Shown here: in pieces, positions 7,785-14,598 of the stretch
How positions within the stretch are numbered: position 1 is the stretch's first letter
How the letters are laid out: each line of letters opens with the position of its first letter
IMG/VR virus record: IMGVR_UViG_3300037584_004104
Location: 1 to 23,078 of that record
Source of the DNA: a virus
Direction: 5' to 3' (one strand)
DNA length: 23,078 bases
Notes under the pieces: generated by a model
Told to the model about the DNA's origin: nothing
The model's database searches: none
Seen by the model: the letters and a program-made list of their open reading frames with translations, nothing else
Program-made: the position numbers and the translations under genes

Positions 7785-8075
7785 ATGACTCTTTCCTTCA
7801 CCGAAGACTTAGACGCTTTTTTCGACACGCCGGGATTCACGGTGCCAGTGATCTTTGGCGCAACGACAAGCGTTGGCTACTTCGAATCTCCAAACGAGAT
7901 TATTGCTGACGGAGTCGTGCTGACCACTGATTACGCAGTTGTGGTCAAAACTTCTGATTTTTCTGCGGTCACGCGAGGAGACACGGTAACCGTTGAAGGC
8001 GTTGATTACACCGTCAGAGAGCCAATGCTTTTAGACGACGGTAAAATCATGCGGATCATGCTCATGAAGGATTAA
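7785..8075 (+). CDS. gpFII-like head-tail joining protein
   Basis: 96 aa when started at the ATG at 7785. The frame is open to an ATG at 7755, but that start lies upstream of and inside the terminator hairpin and adds ALAFAGAF with no family character, so 7785 is preferred. The protein is beta-rich (VPVIFGATTSVGYFESPNEI, RGDTVTVEGVDYTVREPMLL, then GKIMRIMLMKD). The VEGVDYTVRE...DG...R..L pattern near the C-terminus is typical of the lambda gpFII / phage attachment family, which caps the gpW ring and presents the surface the tail binds. Position between head genes and the tail-terminator candidate supports this. Similarity is of pattern, not a checked alignment. Confidence 0.65.
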   Translation: MTLSFTEDLDAFFDTPGFTVPVIFGATTSVGYFESPNEIIADGVVLTTDYAVVVKTSDFSAVTRGDTVTVEGVDYTVREPMLLDDGKIMRIMLMKD

Positions 8076-8077
8076 AT

Positions 8078-8503
8078 ATGACAACCAAGCGTGAAAACAT
8101 CCTCTCTGCTATCGCTACTGCTCTTTCAGGCACCTCAGGAGTAGGCACCAGGATTTACAGGAGCCGTGTAGAGCCGTTAAGCCGAGCCGAGTCTCCAGCA
8201 ATTGTTATTGAGCCAGTAAGCGACACCCCAGAGCAAAACACCAGCCTGCCAACTCTCGACTGGACCTTTAGGGTTCGCATCGTTGTCATAGAAAGGGCGA
8301 CAGTCCCCGATCAAGCTGCTGACGACACAATTGAAAGTTTGCACTCAAAGATCATGTCTGACCTGACGTTGGGCGGGCATGCGATTGACGTGGAGCCAGC
8401 CACAACAAGCTTTCAGTTGCTTGAGGCTGATGAGCCAGCTGGGGTAATTTTCTGCGAGTACGACATTCGTTACCGCACGCAGGTCGGTGATTTAACTCAG
8501 TAA
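8078..8503 (+). CDS. Tail terminator-like (gpU-type) minor tail protein
   Basis: 141 aa. It begins with a helix (TKRENILSAIATALS), then RIYRSRVEPLSRAESPAIVI, EPVSD and DWTFRVRIVVIERA, a helical QAADDTIESLHSKIMSDL and closing strands (GVIFCEYDIRYRTQVGDL). This alpha/beta layout is that of the tail completion proteins that form a ring at the head-proximal end of the tail (lambda gpU family). It sits between the gpFII-like gene and the tail tube, where lambda has Z and U; only one such gene is present here. The ATG lies two bases after the upstream stop. Assignment to gpU rather than gpZ is by size and fold pattern. Confidence 0.62.
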   Translation: MTTKRENILSAIATALSGTSGVGTRIYRSRVEPLSRAESPAIVIEPVSDTPEQNTSLPTLDWTFRVRIVVIERATVPDQAADDTIESLHSKIMSDLTLGGHAIDVEPATTSFQLLEADEPAGVIFCEYDIRYRTQVGDLTQ

Positions 8504-8546
8504 ACAGTCAGGGCTACGCTGAACCTAACCACCCTCTGCACTTACC

Positions 8547-8786
8547 ATGTTGGATGAACACACAGGCTTTGGCGGAACTTATCTGCTCGATCCTGAAACT
8601 GGCGTACGCACCCTGATTCAGCGGACGCAACCACCACAACCGTCACAGGAACAATCTGATGGCACTGCTACTCCGCAAACGACTGATCGTCATCGAGACG
8701 GAGTCGAGCTACGGGACGGATCCGACTCCGGACGGAGCCGACGCCGTTCTAGTAAGGGATCTGACAATCACTCCTCAAAGCAGTGA
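8547..8786 (+). CDS. Small unknown protein overlapping the tail tube gene
   Basis: 79 aa, no assigned function. The first ~27 residues (GFGGTYLLDPETGVRTLIQR) look like genuine coding sequence: a GG(T/S)Y..DP.TG....L..RT pattern that I associate with very short proteins encoded just before the tail tube in lambda-type phages. The remainder is Ser/Arg/Asp-rich and lies in a 128-base overlap with the tail tube gene in another frame, where it looks like a read-through shadow. A plausible reading is a real short gene of about 40-45 codons that has lost its original stop. It fills what would otherwise be a 155-base gap. Confidence 0.5.
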   Translation: MLDEHTGFGGTYLLDPETGVRTLIQRTQPPQPSQEQSDGTATPQTTDRHRDGVELRDGSDSGRSRRRSSKGSDNHSSKQ

Positions 8787-9597
8787 TGTTGTCAGCCGCG
8801 ACTTGATTCGTCCTTACCTAGGCGCCTCTCAGCAGATTTTGACGAACACTCGCGTTGAATGCACATTCAGCGTTGAGATGGCAGGGTCTGGGACTGCAGG
8901 CACTGCTCCTCAGTACGGCAAAGCACTTAAGGCTTGCGGCTTATCTGAAACTGTTGCTTCAGGCACCAGCGTCACTTACGAGCCAGTCAGCGCTGCTTTC
9001 TCCTCTGTAACCATCTACTACATGATTGATGGTGTTCGCCACAAGGCGACAGGCTGCAGGGGAACGGTCTCAATCAGCGCTGAGGTTGGATCAATTCCTA
9101 CGCTTGATTTCTCGTTCATTGGTATTTACAACGCACCCGACGACAGCGCTCTGCTGACACCTAGTTATGCCAATCAAGATGACCCGCTGGTCTTCAAGAA
9201 TGGCAATGTGACAGGCTTTCAGCTCCTCTCATACGCTGGAGCACTGCAAAGCTTCTCCTTTGACCTAGGCAACGAAACTGTTTACAGGGAGCTTGTCGGG
9301 GGAACAAAAGAGGTTTTGATCACTGACCGCGCCGCTAGTGGCTCAGTAAGTATTGAAGCAGTGCTGCTGGGGACCAAGGATTACTTCGCCTCTGCCGTCG
9401 ATGATGACGCCGCTTTGGGCAATTTGGTCTTCACACACGGCACCACGGCTGGGAACAAAGTTCAATTCACCTCAAGCAAGGTGGACATTGGCGATGTGTC
9501 GTATGGCGACTCGGATGGAATCGCAATGCTGGAGATCCCTTACACCTGCGTGCCTGACTCTGCTGCCGGAGCAGAATTTGATCTGGTTTACACCTAA
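8659..9597 (+). CDS. Major tail tube protein
   Basis: 312 aa, predicted almost entirely beta. The N-terminus (MALLLRKRLIVIETESSYGT, DPTPDGADAVLVRDLTI) is the characteristic opening of siphovirus tail tube proteins: a strand, ESSYGTDP.P.G and a strand with a polar run. It is followed by SRDLIRPYLGASQ and a Gly/Thr-rich core. The protein is somewhat longer than lambda gpV. Hexameric rings of it stack around the tape measure to form the tail shaft. The start ATG at 8659 is supported by AGGA nine bases upstream and by the family-like N-terminus. It is followed at 9626 by a terminator, as expected for one of the most abundant virion proteins. Confidence 0.88.
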   Translation: MALLLRKRLIVIETESSYGTDPTPDGADAVLVRDLTITPQSSDVVSRDLIRPYLGASQQILTNTRVECTFSVEMAGSGTAGTAPQYGKALKACGLSETVASGTSVTYEPVSAAFSSVTIYYMIDGVRHKATGCRGTVSISAEVGSIPTLDFSFIGIYNAPDDSALLTPSYANQDDPLVFKNGNVTGFQLLSYAGALQSFSFDLGNETVYRELVGGTKEVLITDRAASGSVSIEAVLLGTKDYFASAVDDDAALGNLVFTHGTTAGNKVQFTSSKVDIGDVSYGDSDGIAMLEIPYTCVPDSAAGAEFDLVYT

Positions 9598-9625
9598 GGG
9601 TCTGCCAGGTCACGAAGGGGGATGT

Positions 9626-9652
9626 GGGAGCCTTTGCGGGCTCCCTTTTTTT
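9626..9652 (+). terminator. Intrinsic terminator after the tail tube gene
   Basis: A perfect 7-bp stem, GGGAGCC (9626-9632) with GGCTCCC (9639-9645), a 6-base loop TTTGCG and seven T. It lies 28 bases after the tail tube stop, in the 87-base gap before the chaperone gene. Together with the terminator at 7758 it brackets the gpFII-gpU-tube group. Confidence 0.88.
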
Positions 9653-9684
9653 GTGTAAGCTGAGCCAGCTTATGCCCTTATCTA

Positions 9685-10017
9685 ATGGCTTTTGTTCGTA
9701 AAAAGGTTAAAACCTTCAAGTGGCCTGTTCAAGTTCAAGAGCCCAGTGACACCAAGCCAGGAGAGTTTGAAACATCTGAGTTTATCGCCATCTTCAAGAG
9801 AGAAAAGATGTCGAAGCTTCAAGACAGTAAGGACGATGACAATATTGGTTTGATCAGAAAAGTTCTTGTTGGCTGGGAAGGCATTGTTGACGAGGACGGA
9901 GAAGAAGTCCCGTTCAGCGATGAAGTGCTCGAAGAACAGGCGGATGACGCTGATTGGATTAAAGCTGTGTTGAATACTTATGCAGCGACTTACGCAGAGG
10001 CAGAAGCGGGAAACTAA
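9685..10017 (+). CDS. Tail assembly chaperone, gpG-like
   Basis: 110 aa, acidic, largely helical. It starts with a short basic strand region (MAFVRKKVKTFKWPVQVQEP), then FIAIFKREKMSKLQDSKDDD and helical segments ending TYAATYAEAEAGN. In siphoviruses the gene between tail tube and tape measure encodes a chaperone (lambda gpG) that coats the tape measure and recruits tube protein. It is not part of the finished virion. The stop TAA at 10015 follows directly after the heptamer GGGAAAC, where a fraction of ribosomes is expected to slip by -1 into the T frame. No Shine-Dalgarno sequence is evident before the ATG. Assignment rests on position, size, acidity and the frameshift element. Confidence 0.8.
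   Translation: MAFVRKKVKTFKWPVQVQEPSDTKPGEFETSEFIAIFKREKMSKLQDSKDDDNIGLIRKVLVGWEGIVDEDGEEVPFSDEVLEEQADDADWIKAVLNTYAATYAEAEAGN
10008..10014 (+). promoter_or_regulatory. Slippery heptamer GGGAAAC for -1 frameshifting
   Basis: GGGAAAC read in the zero frame as G GGA AAC, exactly the X XXY YYZ form, followed by the zero-frame stop TAA at 10015-10017. A -1 slip gives GGG AAA and continues in the frame that stays open to 10367. Lambda uses GGGAAAG at the same place between G and T. Confidence 0.88.
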
Positions 10018-10367
10018 AAGCAGCCGCTGCTTATTGGGCCTCAGGTGATGCCCCTGTCGAGGACAAGACAGGGGAGGACGCAGCGGCTTTTGGGTTGGCT
10101 TTGCCAAAGCAAAAACCAAAGGAGTCAAACGACTTTGAGGTTTGGGAAGAGAACTGGGAAGCAGTAATGATGTTTTTGCGCATGCAGACTCAATGGCAAG
10201 TGACCATGGGTGGGTTTGTTGGCTTGAGATATGAGGTTTTGCTGTGTTCCGGGGGCTTGTTTGACCTCTACAATGTGGAAGATCGTCGCGACACGCTGGA
10301 ACGTCTTCAAATCTTGGAGGCAGCAGCCCTTAACGAACTGAGGAAGCGCTCTGATGGCAAAAGTTAA
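10014..10367 (+). CDS. gpT-like C-terminal part of the G-T frameshift fusion
   Basis: This frame is entered by the -1 slip at 10008-10014, so the full product covers 9685-10367, about 227 aa. After the slip the reading is LKAAAAYWASGDAPVEDKTG, continuing to ALPKQKPKESNDFEVWEENW, EAVMMFLRMQTQWQVTMGGF and a C-terminal helix (TLERLQILEAAALNELRKR). The VWEENW..V..FL..QTQW....GG..GL.YE pattern resembles the short phage family DUF1799. The region before the first possible internal start (TTG 10095) keeps protein-like sequence, which favours fusion over a separate gene. In lambda gpGT binds the tape measure through its T part. The ORF overlaps the tape measure start by 14 bases. Confidence 0.8.
   Translation, partial: LKAAAAYWASGDAPVEDKTGEDAAAFGLALPKQKPKESNDFEVWEENWEAVMMFLRMQTQWQVTMGGFVGLRYEVLLCSGGLFDLYNVEDRRDTLERLQILEAAALNELRKRSDGKS
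10022..10088 (+). promoter_or_regulatory. Nested RNA stem predicted to stimulate the frameshift
   Basis: AGCCGCTGC (10022-10030) is a perfect 9-base complement of GCAGCGGCT (10080-10088). This outer stem begins 7 bases after the slippery heptamer, the usual spacer for a stimulatory structure. Inside it CCCCTGTC (10051-10058) pairs perfectly with GACAGGGG (10067-10074) around an 8-base loop. A competing local hairpin AGCAG/CTGCT exists at 10019-10031. Pairing was read by eye; no folding energy was calculated. Confidence 0.6.
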
Positions 10368-13300
10368 GACTCTTTCCATCGAGGTTGACTTAAGGGATAA
10401 AGGCGCTCAGGCAGTAATTGAAAAGATTGGCGGCTCAATTAAAAGGCTGCAAGTAATATCTGGCCCAACCAGCCAAACAATTCAAAAACTTAGGCAACAG
10501 GTAACTCAGTTAGGGCAGAAAGGCAATAACAGCATTAGCACCATTGAAGGTCAGATTGGTGCTTTGCGTGGATTAAGAAGAGAAGCGGATTTAAACAGCA
10601 AAGAGTTCAAGGAGCTGACTGCTGATATTGATAAATACACCCAAAAATTGAAGAAAGCCCAGGGCCAGAAAAAGAAGGGTGGACTCGGGGCTAGAGCCAC
10701 CACTCAAATTGCTGGAGCAGTTGTATCTGGCGGTATCTTTGGAGGGCCAGAGGGTGCGCTTGGCGCAGCAGGAGGCGCGATTTTTGGGGGCGTGCAGGGC
10801 GCGTTTGCTGGAGCAGCTATTGGCGCTCAAATGGGAATGCTGCGAAAGCAATTGGGCGAATTCGCCTCTTACGCAGCACAACTTGAAAAACTAAGAATAT
10901 CTCTGAGGGGAATAACTGGAACGCAGGAAGCATATACACAAGCGCTAAGCGCTTCTACAAAGGTAACTAACGACTTCAATATTCCGCAAGATGTTGCGAT
11001 AAGAGGCATGACTCGCTTGACGGCAGCAGTAAAGGGAGCGGGTGGCAATATTACCGATACTGAGCTGGCATTTAGAAATATCAACGCTGCAATTATTGCT
11101 ACTGGTGGTGACGCACTGCAAGCAGAGGGTGCTATCACGGCTCTCGTACAAATTTTCTCAAAAGGCAAAGTCTCTGCAGAAGAAATTAATCAAATTGCTG
11201 AAAGATTGCCTGGTGCTTTTACAAAAATTGCTGACGCCTCGGGAAGAACAGGTCCTCAGCTCACAAAGGATTTGCAGGACGGAAAAGTTGGGCTGAATGA
11301 TTTGATGCTGTTCCTTAGGCAGCTAGGGGTTGACTATGAAGAGCTAGCTTTGAAGATTGCTGCTTCAGACGAATCAGCAGGAGCGAGACTCGGAGTTGTG
11401 TACGACGATTTGCGTGAGCAGCTAGGAAGTGCTTTGAAGCCAATCGGAGCTGAACTGCAAAACGCACTTAATGATTTTATTAAAAAGAATGGGCCTGATC
11501 TTGTAAACACAGCCAAACAAATAGGCGAAGCTTTGATGTTTATAGTTAAAAACAGGGGTGCAATTAAAACTGTTGCCGAAATTGCAGCGAAGCTTCTTCT
11601 CGTAAACCTTGCCATCAAGGGACTGATCGCTTTAAAAGGCCCGGCAAGGCTTACGCTTCAGATGCTTCAAGTGCAGTTTGGAACAACAGCGGCTAGGGCT
11701 AGGCTTGCTAATAAGCAGTTGCTGGCTGTTAAGTCAACACTTGGCTCACTTGCTCTTATTGGGCTGGTAACTGTTGGAGTCGATATTGCAATAACTGGAT
11801 TTGCTAAATTGCAATCAACCCTTAAACAGATAAGAGAGCTAAAAAATAGAACTGAGGGGGGTGCTGCTGCGCGCTTTGCAGGGGAAACCCGTGAGGGTGG
11901 AATACGAAGAGTAAGTACTGCCAAAGCTACTGAAGCAGCCATTTTAAGGGAGCAAGCAGACAGGGAGTCGCTTAGCGGTAAAGCGTTAGGGGCTGCGAGA
12001 ACACTTACTGGCGGCTTTCTTGGTCCTTTCATACCCGCCTTAAATCAACAAGCCGATGCAGGTAGAAATAAGTTGCTGGAGACAAGATTAAAAGAAGCGC
12101 GTGAAAACGCCGCTCTACCTATACCAGCCGCTGTAAAGAAGCCAGAATTAACTGAGTTCAAGGATCCATTTAACGAAGAAGACAAAGAAGATAAAGATAA
12201 AGGCGGCGCCAAGTCTGCAAGATCCAAAGACATATCGGAGCTTCGCAAACAGCTTGAATTCACAAAGATACTTGTTGGTCGCAACAAAGATAACTTTGCT
12301 TTGAGGGAAAAAATGCTCTTTGTTCAAAGAGCGGCAGCGGTAAGGGCCTCTGAAGAGTTAGATGCGAACAAGCAAGAGGTAGCAGTCTTGAGGGCAAGCG
12401 AAGAATTTAGGAAAGGGATGCTGCAAATTGATGAGGATAGGAAAAAAGCAAGAGAGAAAGCGGCAGAAGCTGCAGATAAAGAAGCGGAGGCAGAGCGCAA
12501 GTTGCTCGACGCACGAATGCAGCTTAGAGATCAGCTTGGACTGCTTAGCCCTGAAGAGCGCGTGAAGGCTGCACAGGACAGCTTTATACAAGACAATCCT
12601 AAAGCAACACCTAAAGATCTTGATCTAATCAGGCAGTCAATCGATCCGACGTTATTTGAGCAGGGCACTGCTCGAATCAGAGAGATGAGGGAAGAGCTGG
12701 CACAGCTTGTCAATCCAATCAATGTAGTGGCGAATGCGGGCGCAGCCATCGGCACTGCATTCACCGATTCATTCAGAAGCGTTATTGATGGCAGCGCTAC
12801 TACTCAAGAAGCACTTGCAAGTTTCTTCAAAAACATTGGCAACTTCTTCATGGATATGGCCGCGCAGATTATTCAAAAGATGATCACGATGTATATCTTG
12901 AACACTTTTGTTGGACTGTTGCCAGGCGGGGGTGGAGGCGGCCTGCAGAAAGGTGCAGGACTGTTTAAGTCAGGTCTTGGCTTTGGAGGTTTTGGTGCTG
13001 CCCCTGCGGGCTTGAATACGTCGATTAATCTTGCTGGAAACGGTGCTTATTTCAGCAACGGTATCGCCAAGTTTGCCCGAGGCGGCATCGTCAACAAGCC
13101 AACAATGTTTGCTTACGCCGATGGCGGCGCCGGTCGTTTCGGAATTATGGGCGAGGCTGGCCCAGAAGCTATCCTTCCTCTACGTCGCGGTCCTGGCGGC
13201 AAGCTAGGAGTTGAGAGTTCTGGCGGAGGAGTTAAGGTAGGCACAATCAACATCAACGTCGAGAACACCGGAGAGAACTTGTCCCCCGCAGCCCAAAAAC

Positions 13301-13374
13301 AAATCGCCAATCAAGTAAGGGGCATTGTTATCGGCACTTTGGCCGATGAACGTCGCAGTGGGGGAATGCTCTGA
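10354..13374 (+). CDS. Tape measure protein
   Basis: 1006 aa, the longest helical protein of the cluster; it fills the tail tube and sets tail length. From the 1.5-1.7 angstrom per residue rule a tail of roughly 150-170 nm follows. Visible parts: N-terminal coiled-coil-like region to ~115; a Gly/Ala-rich hydrophobic stretch ~121-164 (VVSGGIFGGPEGALGAAGG); ~190-330, the tape-measure domain ending in SAEEINQIAERLPGAF and LQDGKVGLNDLMLFLRQLG; hydrophobic segments ~412-429 and ~462-486 that could insert in a membrane at ejection; a long charged coiled coil ~590-740; and a lambda-type C-terminus at ~909-945 with RGGIVNKPTMFAYADGGAG, then GIMGEAGPEAILPLRRG. The start has GAGGA about ten bases upstream. 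The stop overlaps the gpM-like start (TGATG). Confidence 0.94.
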   Translation: MAKVKTLSIEVDLRDKGAQAVIEKIGGSIKRLQVISGPTSQTIQKLRQQVTQLGQKGNNSISTIEGQIGALRGLRREADLNSKEFKELTADIDKYTQKLKKAQGQKKKGGLGARATTQIAGAVVSGGIFGGPEGALGAAGGAIFGGVQGAFAGAAIGAQMGMLRKQLGEFASYAAQLEKLRISLRGITGTQEAYTQALSASTKVTNDFNIPQDVAIRGMTRLTAAVKGAGGNITDTELAFRNINAAIIATGGDALQAEGAITALVQIFSKGKVSAEEINQIAERLPGAFTKIADASGRTGPQLTKDLQDGKVGLNDLMLFLRQLGVDYEELALKIAASDESAGARLGVVYDDLREQLGSALKPIGAELQNALNDFIKKNGPDLVNTAKQIGEALMFIVKNRGAIKTVAEIAAKLLLVNLAIKGLIALKGPARLTLQMLQVQFGTTAARARLANKQLLAVKSTLGSLALIGLVTVGVDIAITGFAKLQSTLKQIRELKNRTEGGAAARFAGETREGGIRRVSTAKATEAAILREQADRESLSGKALGAARTLTGGFLGPFIPALNQQADAGRNKLLETRLKEARENAALPIPAAVKKPELTEFKDPFNEEDKEDKDKGGAKSARSKDISELRKQLEFTKILVGRNKDNFALREKMLFVQRAAAVRASEELDANKQEVAVLRASEEFRKGMLQIDEDRKKAREKAAEAADKEAEAERKLLDARMQLRDQLGLLSPEERVKAAQDSFIQDNPKATPKDLDLIRQSIDPTLFEQGTARIREMREELAQLVNPINVVANAGAAIGTAFTDSFRSVIDGSATTQEALASFFKNIGNFFMDMAAQIIQKMITMYILNTFVGLLPGGGGGGLQKGAGLFKSGLGFGGFGAAPAGLNTSINLAGNGAYFSNGIAKFARGGIVNKPTMFAYADGGAGRFGIMGEAGPEAILPLRRGPGGKLGVESSGGGVKVGTININVENTGENLSPAAQKQIANQVRGIVIGTLADERRSGGML

Positions 13375-13895
13375 TGACTTACTTGGCTTTCAATGACATC
13401 AAGTTGGACTTTGCCACTCAGGCAAAGCGCAGCACAAGAATACAAAGAGCACAGTTTGGTGATGGTTACTCGCAGATATTGACAGACGGCTTGAACACTG
13501 ATGTTGAGAAGTGGGACTGCACATCGGCCCTGCTTACAAATGATGAGGCAAATTCAATTGAGAGCTACTTGCTTTCCTTAAGGGGTGCTGCTATTCCATG
13601 GACACCGCCTTTGAATACTAAAACTTTTTCAAGGCCATTTGAGAGCGGAAAGCTGCACTTGGGATATACAAATATAAGCAGTTTGACGCTCACAGGTTTT
13701 ACTAGACCTGCAAACTACAGGGCAAATTTAGTCACCGGGCTTTTAACTTCTGTCGATATAGCCAATGGCACAGTCGTTGCAATTACACTTACGCAGTCAC
13801 CCAAAAATTACGCTTTAGATTCTGGCTGGACGTTTGAGCTGGTTACCCCAATTTATTCTCGACTAAAGTTTAGCTTGACGCAGGTGTATGTATGA
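13374..13895 (+). CDS. Minor tail protein, gpM-like
   Basis: 173 aa. The N-terminal ~100 residues carry the pattern of the lambda gpM / phage minor tail family: RIQRAQFGDGYSQILTDGLN, VEKWDC, a helix with NDEANSIESYLLSLRG and the aromatic-proline WTPP. The family acts at the tail tip, next to the tape measure C-terminus. The C-terminal ~65 residues (from GFTRPANYRANLV to SRLKFSLTQVYV) are extra relative to lambda gpM (109 aa) and form what looks like an additional beta domain. The start overlaps the tape measure stop, with a purine-rich GGGGGA upstream. The end overlaps the gpL-like gene by ATGA. Order H-M-L supports the call. Confidence 0.82.
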   Translation: MTYLAFNDIKLDFATQAKRSTRIQRAQFGDGYSQILTDGLNTDVEKWDCTSALLTNDEANSIESYLLSLRGAAIPWTPPLNTKTFSRPFESGKLHLGYTNISSLTLTGFTRPANYRANLVTGLLTSVDIANGTVVAITLTQSPKNYALDSGWTFELVTPIYSRLKFSLTQVYV

Positions 13896-14596
13896 CGCAA
13901 ACCCCGCCAAACGCTGAAACTTTTAAAACTGAACTGCCGCAAATTATTGATCTATTCACTCTTGACATTGCAGCTATTTTGCCTCCAGGGTCTTCAGACC
14001 AAAGCATTTATAGATTCGCAAACTGGTCGCAGGTCAACGGGGCTGATGTGGTCTACAAGACTCATTCCTATACGGCATTGCCGCTTGAAACATCTGGGTT
14101 TGAGTTAAATACAACCGGCCAGCTGGCAAGACCTAGTATTACTTTTGCCAATGTAGGGCTTGGAATCACTGCTCTGACCAATACCTATGATGATTTGGTT
14201 GGCGCGACTGTCCAACGTATTCGCACTTTGACTACCTATTTAGATGGCGCTCCTGGCGCTGACCCTAATGCTTTTTGGGGGCCTGATGAGTGGATCGTTG
14301 AGCAAAAAAGCAGTGAGAATAAGCTGGCTATATCGTTTCAGCTAGCCATACCTTTTGACCTTGAGGGTCGATCTTTGCCGGGGCGAAGGTTGTTGCGTGA
14401 GCAATGCCAGTGGATTTACAAAAACAGCATTGGCTGTGGCTATGCAGGCAGTAGTTTTTTTGATGCTAATGATCAAGTCACTACAGCTGCAAATGATGTT
14501 TGCGGCAAGCGTTTAACGAGCTGCAAGCTACGCTTTGGGAGCACTTCACGTTTGCCTTTTGGCGGCTTCCCCGGCCTGACCGACGCAATGGGCTGA
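13892..14596 (+). CDS. Minor tail protein, gpL-like (iron-sulfur)
   Basis: 234 aa, essentially the length of lambda gpL (232 aa). The N-terminal part is a beta domain (FTLDIAAILPPG, SIYRFANWSQVNGADVVYKT, YTALPLETSGFELN, GQLARPSITFANV). The C-terminal part has exactly four cysteines, Cys172, Cys182, Cys204 and Cys211, in CQWIYK, GCGY, DVCGKRL and SCKLRFG. As I recall it, lambda gpL binds a 4Fe-4S cluster through Cys173, 182, 205 and 212, so the spacing is almost identical and cluster binding is a strong inference. The C-terminus (RFGSTSRLPFGGFPGL) is a family signature. The protein forms part of the tail-tip ring, overlaps gpM-like by ATGA and precedes gpK-like by two bases. Confidence 0.94.
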   Translation: MTQTPPNAETFKTELPQIIDLFTLDIAAILPPGSSDQSIYRFANWSQVNGADVVYKTHSYTALPLETSGFELNTTGQLARPSITFANVGLGITALTNTYDDLVGATVQRIRTLTTYLDGAPGADPNAFWGPDEWIVEQKSSENKLAISFQLAIPFDLEGRSLPGRRLLREQCQWIYKNSIGCGYAGSSFFDANDQVTTAANDVCGKRLTSCKLRFGSTSRLPFGGFPGLTDAMG

Positions 14597-14598
14597 TT

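Noticed and set aside
14500-14598. TTG start extending the gpK-like protein by 33 residues
   Set aside because: It lies entirely within the gpL gene over its conserved cysteine region; ATG 14599 sits two bases after the gpL stop.
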